Below, piece after piece: positions 58,570-64,000 of a stretch of DNA of 64,000 nt. This DNA is from Singulisphaera sp045290345. Lineage in GTDB: Bacteria > Planctomycetota > Planctomycetia > Isosphaerales > Isosphaeraceae. The notes below the pieces were generated by a model. It made no database searches. It worked only from the letters and a program-made list of their open reading frames with translations, and had not been told where the DNA came from. The stretch is from NCBI RefSeq assembly GCF_045290345.1, contig NZ_CP155447.1, forward strand, positions 8,060,001 to 8,124,000, given 5' to 3'. Positions within the stretch are counted from its first letter, which is position 1. Every line of letters starts with the position of its first letter. The position numbers were made by a program, and so were the translations under genes.

Positions 58570-59886
58570 TTAGAGTCCTTGTTTTTCCAGGCTATAGGGC
58601 ACGACCTTCACTCCGCGATTCGACCTGAGGGGCAGCAAGGCATGCTTGAGCTTGGCTTGTTGCTCGGTCCAGCGTAAGCCCGCCAGTGGCGTGAATTTCG
58701 GGCCCTGCTGTTGGGGGTCGCGGAACTCGTTGGCATCCAGCAAGGAAACGATGTCCCCCTTGCCGAGTTCGAGCGAGTTGATCAGGTCGGCCGTACTGGT
58801 GAGATGAGGCTCGGCGTGCTCGACACCTCCGGCGTCAATGAGCACCATGACGCCGACGGCGATATCCGCCTGCTTCAGATCGGACACGAGCGCGATGAGA
58901 TCCTCGTTCTTCCACGTTCGCCGGTAGAACTCGCGAATCGTCGGGTCGCCCGACTCGACGCCCACGATCACCCGGCGCAACTGAAGTTGGCGATACGTAC
59001 GCCACTGCTCGAGGGTTGGCCGGGGCCGCGTCGGGTTGTCGAGGAACGCGTGGACGGCTTCGAGCCTGGGCAGCGGTTCGGTGAATCCTGGCATCTCGCC
59101 GGAGGCCGCGCACAATTCACTCTGGGCGATCGTTTCCAGGAAGCCTGTCACCGCTTCGCTCGGGAGTCGAAGAACGTCGCTGCCCGCCAGAAAGATGTTT
59201 CGATACTGAAGGCGACGCTGACCGAACAGCTTGACGACTTCGCGGGTGTGGGTGGCGAACTCGTCGCTCGACCGTTGGTAGTGAGGCGCCGGCGATCCCC
59301 CGCCAAAGACGATTCCGTCCGCGTGGCCCAGTGTGGCTTGCAGGATGAGGGAGTTCTGGCTGTCCGGCGGTAAAAAGGGCAAGATGCCGTAGGTTGCCAG
59401 ATATTTTTCGCGATGCGCGAACCAGGCCGTCGCGTCCCATCCCACTACCCGCTCGAGGAAGTCATAAAGCATTTCCGACGAGAGGGGCTGGGCCTTCGAA
59501 GGGGGATCGACTCGTTCCAGACGGCCCGCGGCCAGCGCCTCGAGAAGGTCGAGGGCCGTCGCTCGGATCAGGGCATCAAGATCGCTCGCTTCGGCGAAGA
59601 AAAGGGTCCGTCGCTTCAGAACAAGGTTCGCCCCCTCACGGACCCGGTCGATCGCCTGGATCGTCGTGTCGAGGCCCTTGAGGTAATGGATCCCGTGGAG
59701 AAAGGCACGCTGCCAGCGGCCTTCTCGATCGAAGTGATAGATGGGACCGTCACCGTAGTAAAGCGAGAACGCTCCCTGCTTGAAGCCGGCGAAGATCGGA
59801 TCTCCCTGGGCGTTGCGGAACATGACGCGAACGCCGTAGAGCGCGCCGGTGTCGAGCAGGCATTCGGCTTCGGTCTGCAAGGCCAT
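58570..59886 (-). CDS. Radical-SAM-like protein lacking the iron-sulfur cysteines
   Basis: A 438-residue protein. The C-terminal two-thirds resemble a radical SAM barrel: NSLILQATLG, then IFLAGSDVLRLPSEAV, LRRVIVGVESGDPTIREFYRRTW, LVSDLKQADIAVGVMVLIDAGG and TADLINSLELGKGDIVSLLDANEF, as in Elp3-like enzymes. But where the family has L-G-C-x4-C-x2-C, this protein reads LGHADGIVFGGGSP (from residue 186), so the three cysteines are replaced by H188, V193 and G196. Other frames at this spot give no cysteines either. The cluster cannot be bound as usual, so it is probably not a radical enzyme. An N-terminal domain (1-170) of unknown family starts YGVRVMFRNAQGDP. Stands alone. Confidence 0.75.
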   Translation of the reverse strand: MALQTEAECLLDTGALYGVRVMFRNAQGDPIFAGFKQGAFSLYYGDGPIYHFDREGRWQRAFLHGIHYLKGLDTTIQAIDRVREGANLVLKRRTLFFAEASDLDALIRATALDLLEALAAGRLERVDPPSKAQPLSSEMLYDFLERVVGWDATAWFAHREKYLATYGILPFLPPDSQNSLILQATLGHADGIVFGGGSPAPHYQRSSDEFATHTREVVKLFGQRRLQYRNIFLAGSDVLRLPSEAVTGFLETIAQSELCAASGEMPGFTEPLPRLEAVHAFLDNPTRPRPTLEQWRTYRQLQLRRVIVGVESGDPTIREFYRRTWKNEDLIALVSDLKQADIAVGVMVLIDAGGVEHAEPHLTSTADLINSLELGKGDIVSLLDANEFRDPQQQGPKFTPLAGLRWTEQQAKLKHALLPLRSNRGVKVVPYSLEKQGL

Positions 59887-60057
59887 GTCAGCAAGATCCT
59901 TCGGTCGGATGGTGGGGCGAAGCCAGGTGAGGGGACGGTCGCGAGAAAGCGGCCTCCTCGCCTATTGCCTCTTGCATTATACTCCCGCGCCGAGTGGCGC
60001 GAACCGTCGCCTTGCCGCAAGGTTGACTGACGATCCATCGATTCCGTCAGGAGACCA

Positions 60058-61920
60058 ATGGAGGGAACCTTGACGTCCACGTCCTTTCCCCCGCTCTTCG
60101 GAACCGAGGTCGGCGAACCGCGCTGGCGGCGTCTCTTCGAGCCCGTCTTGATCGGCCTGTTGGCTCTGACGTTGAACCTCGCGGGTAACGGTCGGACGAG
60201 TTTGTGGGATCGTGACGAGCCCAGATACTCGGCCTGCGTCCGCGAGATGCGAGCGCGGGGCGACTGGATCCGGCCGACTTTCAACGGCGAACCGCGCTAC
60301 CATAAGCCAATCCTGATTTATTGGCTGATGCGAGCGGGAGTCGCTCTTGGGGGAGATAACCCGTTCGGAAGCCGGCTCATCTCGGCGATCGCGGGGGTTG
60401 GCACGTGCCTGCTCGTCAGGTCGATGGGCCGGCGAATGCTCGGCCCTCAAATGGGGATGCTCGCCGCACTCATGCTCGCGACGGCCCCGATCATGGTCAC
60501 GGAATCGAAGCTCGCGACGACCGATGCCACGCTGACGCTCTTCCTGGTCGGCGCCCAGTTCTGCCTTTGGGAACTGGCGCAACGTCCCTCACGCCGGCTC
60601 GCCGCGGGGTTCTGGAGCTTGATGGCCCTGGCGACACTCACCAAAGGGCCGGTCGGCGCCGCCTTGATTGCCGTCTCGGGCATCGTCTCCTGGTGGTGGG
60701 GAGGACCAACCGCATGCTGGAGCCGGCTGCGCTGGCGGTGGGGCCTGAGTGGGTTCCTGGTCGTCGTCGCCCCCTGGCTCGTGACGATTGGCCTCCTCTC
60801 TCAGGGTGAGTTCTTTCGCTTCGCGATTGGAGAACAGGTCATCCATCGCGTGGCGAGCGGCATGGAGAAGCATACCGGCTTCCCAGGCTACTACCTGGTG
60901 ACGACGCTTGGAACGTTTCACCCGTGGTCGGCGCTTCTGCCCGCGGCGCTCTTTGGGGGCTGGACGAGGCGGCGGGAGCACCCGCTGTTCGGCTTTCTGC
61001 TCGGGTGGGCCGTCGGCCCATTGATCCTTCTGGAATGCGTCCAGACGAAGCTGGTTCACTACTACTTACCAGCGATCCCGGCCTGCGCACTTCTGGCCGC
61101 CTGGCTGGTTGCGACGGTCGTCAAGGAAGGGGTCAACCTCAGGCGGTGGCCGTTGGGGCGTGTCGGCGTCGGCCTCCTGGGCGGGACCGCGGTCGTGCTC
61201 TTCGCGGGATTGATCGCGGCCGCCACACTGCTCCCCGTCAGCCTCCGCGGGCCGCTCCTGTTTCTGGCGATCATACTGGCCTTGGGAACCACGTACGCCG
61301 TCACTCGAATCTTCCGCGGGTTGACGGAACGGGCGGTGGGAGGTCTGGTCACGACCTGGGCGATCCTCATGCTTGCCATGGGCGCCTGGGTGCTCCCGGC
61401 GGCCGAACCGTATCGAACGCCTCGGATCGTGGGTGAGCGGTTCGCGAGCCTCGCGAAGCAGCATCGCGCCCAGCCGATCCTCCACTCGTATCAAGAGCCG
61501 AGCGTGATCTATGCGTACGGTCGCCCCTTGCCGACCGTCCGCAACTGGTCGCAAGTGGAAAAACTGGTGGTCCAGTACGGCGCCGTCGCCACCGCGGTCC
61601 TCCCCGGCGAGCTCAGCGCATTCCTCGCCCGGCCCGAGTACAAGGTGGAACGGCTCGATCGACTGACTGGCTTCAACCTCAACAAGGGACAGACCGAGTC
61701 GCTCGAGTTCATTCTGCTCAGGATGAACCGCTCAGTGCGAGGCACCGGTTTCGAGCAGTCGCTCGTAGAGCGAGCGGAGCTGGGCAGTCATCGTCTCGTG
61801 CCGGAACTGGTGGGCGAACCGTTCACGGCCTTCTCGTCCGAGCGCCTCGCGGAGCGCCGGGTCGGCGGCCAGCCGGAGGATCGCGGCCTGGAGCCCGGGC
61901 AAGTCGCGAGGCGGGAGTAG
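60058..61920 (+). CDS. GT39/ArnT-like membrane glycosyltransferase
   Basis: A 620-residue multi-pass protein of the PMT/ArnT group, which move sugars from lipid carriers at the outer face of the inner membrane. The first loop has TSLWDRDEPRYSACVREMRARGDWIRPTFNGEPRYHKPILIYWL, with the catalytic D-E in D-R-D-E-P-R-Y and Y-H-K-P. About ten helices follow, for instance GMLAALMLATAPIMVTES, and the soluble end has PSVIYAYGRPLPTVRNWSQVEKLV. The usual end is near FILLRMNR (about residue 558). The last 60 residues (VRGTGFEQSLV...) are antisense to the convergent GT4 gene and show no family likeness, so the true stop may have been lost. ATG 60058 with AGGAGA upstream. Confidence 0.85.
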   Translation: MEGTLTSTSFPPLFGTEVGEPRWRRLFEPVLIGLLALTLNLAGNGRTSLWDRDEPRYSACVREMRARGDWIRPTFNGEPRYHKPILIYWLMRAGVALGGDNPFGSRLISAIAGVGTCLLVRSMGRRMLGPQMGMLAALMLATAPIMVTESKLATTDATLTLFLVGAQFCLWELAQRPSRRLAAGFWSLMALATLTKGPVGAALIAVSGIVSWWWGGPTACWSRLRWRWGLSGFLVVVAPWLVTIGLLSQGEFFRFAIGEQVIHRVASGMEKHTGFPGYYLVTTLGTFHPWSALLPAALFGGWTRRREHPLFGFLLGWAVGPLILLECVQTKLVHYYLPAIPACALLAAWLVATVVKEGVNLRRWPLGRVGVGLLGGTAVVLFAGLIAAATLLPVSLRGPLLFLAIILALGTTYAVTRIFRGLTERAVGGLVTTWAILMLAMGAWVLPAAEPYRTPRIVGERFASLAKQHRAQPILHSYQEPSVIYAYGRPLPTVRNWSQVEKLVVQYGAVATAVLPGELSAFLARPEYKVERLDRLTGFNLNKGQTESLEFILLRMNRSVRGTGFEQSLVERAELGSHRLVPELVGEPFTAFSSERLAERRVGGQPEDRGLEPGQVARRE

Positions 61921-62898
61921 CACTCCGGTCTCGGGCAGAACCACTTCGCGGGCTCCGTCCACATCGTAGCTGATGACTGGCCGGCCGGTCAGAAGCCCTT
62001 GCGGCAAGACCCGGGCCAGCCCCTCGCGCAGGCTCGGATGGACGATGGCATCCATCGCCCCGAGGAGTTCGGGAATCCGATCAGGGGGAACCAGGCCCAC
62101 GAAGTGGAACGCATGCCGAAGCCCCAAGCGTTGAGTCTCGGTGATCAGCCGGTCGCGGAGCAGGCCGTCGCCGATGAAGACGAACCGAACCTTCGGATTG
62201 GCCGCGAGCACGGCGGGCGCGACCGCGAGGATATCCTCGTGCCCCTTCCGTTCGAAGAGCCGGGCCACGGTGCCGAACGCCACTTCGTCATCGGCCAGGC
62301 CGAGTTGATGGCGAACTTCTTCACGGGGCCTGGGTGGGTGCAGAAACGACTCCACGTCCATGCCACTGTAGACGGTACTGAATTGCTCGGGCCGCCCGAC
62401 TCCAGCCTCGAGCGCCTGGTCGGTCATGGCGTCACAGACGCTCACGATCGCATGGCACCGATTCGCTGCCCAACGTTCGAGCGCCACATAGGCCCGGTTT
62501 TTCAACGGCGATTCGGAAGGGCCGAAGGGTAACCCGTGGATCGTGTGGACCACGGCGGGAACCCTTTCATGCCAGGCCGCGGCCCGCCCGCTGATCCCTG
62601 CCTTCGAGCTGTGAGTGTGGACCACCTCGGGCTTCAAGCGGCGAATCGCCTGGCGGAGGAGACGATAGGCCCGGAAGTCGGTCCCCGGCCGGATCGCGCG
62701 GACCAGTTCGGGCATCAACTCGACCTTCAGACCCAGTTGCTCGGCACGGCCAAAGAGATCCCCCTCCGGCCCCTCGGCCGGCCCGGTGATCAAGGTCACG
62801 TCGTCGCCGTGCCGATGGTGCAGGCCTTCGACCGTCAGGAGCGTGTTTTCCTGGGCTCCGCCGATAATCAAGCGAGTGATGACGTGAATGATACGCAT
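61732..62898 (-). CDS. Glycosyltransferase family 4
   Basis: A 388-residue GT-B glycosyltransferase. MRIIHVITRLIIGGAQENTLL contains the G-G-A-Q donor loop; VVHTHSSKAGISGRAAAW, VIAIVSV-like VSVCDAMTDQAL, TVYSGMDVESF, VAFGTVARLFERKGHEDIL, RFVFIGDGLLRDRL and HFVGLVPPDRIPELLGAMDAIVHPSLREGLARVLPQGLLTGRPVISYDVDG follow. E in S-L-R-E-G is the usual catalytic-site acid. It probably builds a polysaccharide; the acceptor is unknown. Its 3' end overlaps the convergent GT39 gene by 189 bp. Confidence 0.9.
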   Translation of the reverse strand: MRIIHVITRLIIGGAQENTLLTVEGLHHRHGDDVTLITGPAEGPEGDLFGRAEQLGLKVELMPELVRAIRPGTDFRAYRLLRQAIRRLKPEVVHTHSSKAGISGRAAAWHERVPAVVHTIHGLPFGPSESPLKNRAYVALERWAANRCHAIVSVCDAMTDQALEAGVGRPEQFSTVYSGMDVESFLHPPRPREEVRHQLGLADDEVAFGTVARLFERKGHEDILAVAPAVLAANPKVRFVFIGDGLLRDRLITETQRLGLRHAFHFVGLVPPDRIPELLGAMDAIVHPSLREGLARVLPQGLLTGRPVISYDVDGAREVVLPETGVLLPPRDLPGLQAAILRLAADPALREALGREGRERFAHQFRHETMTAQLRSLYERLLETGASH

Positions 62899-62914
62899 TG
62901 ATGTCTATGATGAC

Positions 62915-63694
62915 TCAGCCAGGACTGCGCGGGGGGGATGGATCGACCTCGTCAGGGTGGCCATAGCGGACGACGACCAGGAAGAGCCCTTGAGGGGGGG
63001 CGGTCGGCCCTGCCTCGCGCCGGTCCTCGGCGACCAGCGCCTCCCGCACGCGAGACTCGGCCCAGCGCCCGGTGCCCACCAGCAAGAGCGTTCCTGTGAT
63101 CGATCGCACCATGTTATACAAGAATCCGTCGGCCTCGACCTCGACCCACACGGAGTTGTGTTTCCGGGTCACGGCGATATCGAAGATCGTCCGGACGCTG
63201 CTCGTGCGGTTGGGCCACTGGGTCTCGAAGCTGTGAAAGTCGTGCCGCCCCTTCAAGGCCTGCGCCGCGCGATGCATCGCGGCCACGTCGAGCGGCTGGT
63301 AGACGTGATTGCTGTAACGAGTCTGGAACGGGTCGGCGATCCGGCCGTTGTCGATCACATAACGGTAGCGCTTCGACTTGGCATCAAGGGTCGAATGAAA
63401 CGCCTGCGGCATGTCCCAGGCGTTCCTGATCCGGATGTCGTGCGGGAGCGTGGCGTTGAGGGCCTTGACGAAGACCTCGGGCGCGTGCCGGGAGACCGTG
63501 TAGAAGTGAACCACCTGGCCGATGGCATGCACGCCCGCATCGGTTCGGCCGCTGGCGTTGGTGACCGCTTCGACGCCGGTCAAACGCCGGATCGCCTCCT
63601 CCAGCGTTTGCTGGACCGTCCGCCGGTCCGGCTGGCGCTGCCAGCCGGAGAACTCGGTGCCGTCGTAGCTCAGCAGGAGCTTGATATTGCGCAT
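62915..63694 (-). CDS. truA: tRNA pseudouridine synthase A
   Basis: A 259-residue TruA, which converts U38-U40 in tRNA anticodon stems to pseudouridine. RNIKLLLSYDGTEFSGWQRQPDRRTVQQTLEEAI opens the family; NASGRTDAGVHAIGQVVHF carries the catalytic D; HDIRIRNAWDMPQAFHSTLDAKSKRYRYVI and GRHDFHSFETQ follow; VEVEADGFLYNMVRSITGTLLLVGTGR ends it. The ATG ending at 63694 is used; GTG at 63709 is possible. It lies about 80 bp after asd in the same direction. Confidence 0.94.
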   Translation of the reverse strand: MRNIKLLLSYDGTEFSGWQRQPDRRTVQQTLEEAIRRLTGVEAVTNASGRTDAGVHAIGQVVHFYTVSRHAPEVFVKALNATLPHDIRIRNAWDMPQAFHSTLDAKSKRYRYVIDNGRIADPFQTRYSNHVYQPLDVAAMHRAAQALKGRHDFHSFETQWPNRTSSVRTIFDIAVTRKHNSVWVEVEADGFLYNMVRSITGTLLLVGTGRWAESRVREALVAEDRREAGPTAPPQGLFLVVVRYGHPDEVDPSPPRSPG

Positions 63695-63775
63695 GAGAAA
63701 AGAATTCACCCCAACGGCGCCGCGGGCCGCCCTCGACGCCGTTGCGATCTCTGATTCCGCTCCGCTGATCTCTGC

Positions 63776-64000
63776 TCATGCCCGAACGGGGTCGAGTTTG
63801 AGCAACTCTTCGGCGATCTGAACGGCGTTGGTTGCGGCCCCCTTGCGGAGGTTATCGCTGACGCACCAGAAAAGAAGAGCGTTCGGGTTGTGGAGATCCT
63901 GGCGGATCCGGCCGACGAACACCTCGTCGCGATCGGAGCACGAGGCGGGCAGAGGATAGAGTTGCGCCGCGGGGTCATCAACCACAACCAGGCCGGGAGC
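63776..64000 (-). CDS. asd: Aspartate-semialdehyde dehydrogenase, C-terminal part (runs off right edge)
   Basis: Only the last 74 codons are in the window; the start lies beyond base 64000. The protein reads APGLVVVDDPAAQLYPLPAS, DEVFVGRIRQDLHNPNALLF and WCVSDNLRKGAATNAVQIAEELL, which is the well-conserved end of aspartate-semialdehyde dehydrogenase. In it V-G-R-I-R-x-D contacts substrate and S-D-N-L-R-K-G-A-A contacts NADP. The enzyme makes aspartate semialdehyde for Lys, Met, Thr and diaminopimelate synthesis. Clear identification despite truncation. Confidence 0.93.
   Translation of the reverse strand, partial: APGLVVVDDPAAQLYPLPASCSDRDEVFVGRIRQDLHNPNALLFWCVSDNLRKGAATNAVQIAEELLKLDPVRA

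Overview
This 64 kb, GC-rich window comes from a planctomycete, most likely the Isosphaeraceae/Gemmatales side of the phylum. The evidence is three modules built from planctomycete-expanded families (DUF1559 prepilin-like, DUF1549/DUF1553, DUF1501, DUF1800), an ECF sigma of the planctomycete 'TTRW' type, two groEL genes around one groES, many Tat-type N-termini and an LPS-type envelope pathway. No rRNA, CRISPR array or prophage was seen.

Layout. 1-173: start of an ECF sigma gene cut by the window edge. 849-4145: an ECF42-type sigma factor with two YCII/DGPF-domain genes. Both DGPF genes carry the same ECF42-like promoter (TGTCGA, 17 nt, CGAC), and the whole unit sits between two similar ~155 bp direct repeats. 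4.7-6.9 kb: a Tat-exported N,N-dimethylformamidase-beta-like protein and a VanZ-like protein. 7.5-14.3 kb: two DUF1559 proteins, a DUF1549/DUF1553 protein (frameshifted), a DUF1501 protein and an eight-EF-hand protein in one run. 14.6 kb: a decayed IS630-type transposase. 15-20 kb: a sugar isomerase/epimerase and a DUF1559-DUF1800-DUF1501 run on the minus strand.

20.7-32.6 kb, minus strand: an envelope lipid and LPS cluster. It holds a PlsY fused to a beta-propeller, a sugar nucleotidyltransferase, a WaaG-like glycosyltransferase, a WaaP-like kinase (frameshifted), a GT39-type membrane protein, an epimerase, a heptosyltransferase, an unknown protein, LpxK and an isocitrate dehydrogenase. Several neighbours overlap by 4 bp. 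32.8-37.5 kb: a DUF962/Mpo1-like protein, a TolC-family lipoprotein and a Tat aldo/keto reductase. 37.9-44.2 kb, minus strand: a protein-quality cluster, groEL-groES(frameshift)-groEL-dnaJ-grpE-fmdB-yacG. 44.6-48.7 kb: a third DUF1501 + DUF1549/DUF1553 pair.

48,861-49,253 is a tRNA-Lys(UUU) gene interrupted in the anticodon by a 320 nt group I intron with recognisable R, S, P6, P7, P8 and P9 elements. This is the most striking feature in the window. After it come an NHLRC2-like thioredoxin/NHL protein, prs, an AAA+/vWA pair, sthA, an MBL-fold hydrolase, a radical-SAM-like protein that has lost all three cluster cysteines, a GT39/ArnT-like protein whose 3' end overlaps a convergent GT4 gene by 189 bp, truA and the 3' end of asd.

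A family of palindromic intergenic repeats (GGTGGGC-N3-GCCCACC, usually in inverted pairs) occurs at eight loci, always outside genes. Three genes (DUF1553, waaP-like, groES) each carry a one-base frameshift in a short G or C run, so sequencing or assembly error should be excluded before calling them pseudogenes. All calls rest on reading the sequence; no database search was run.
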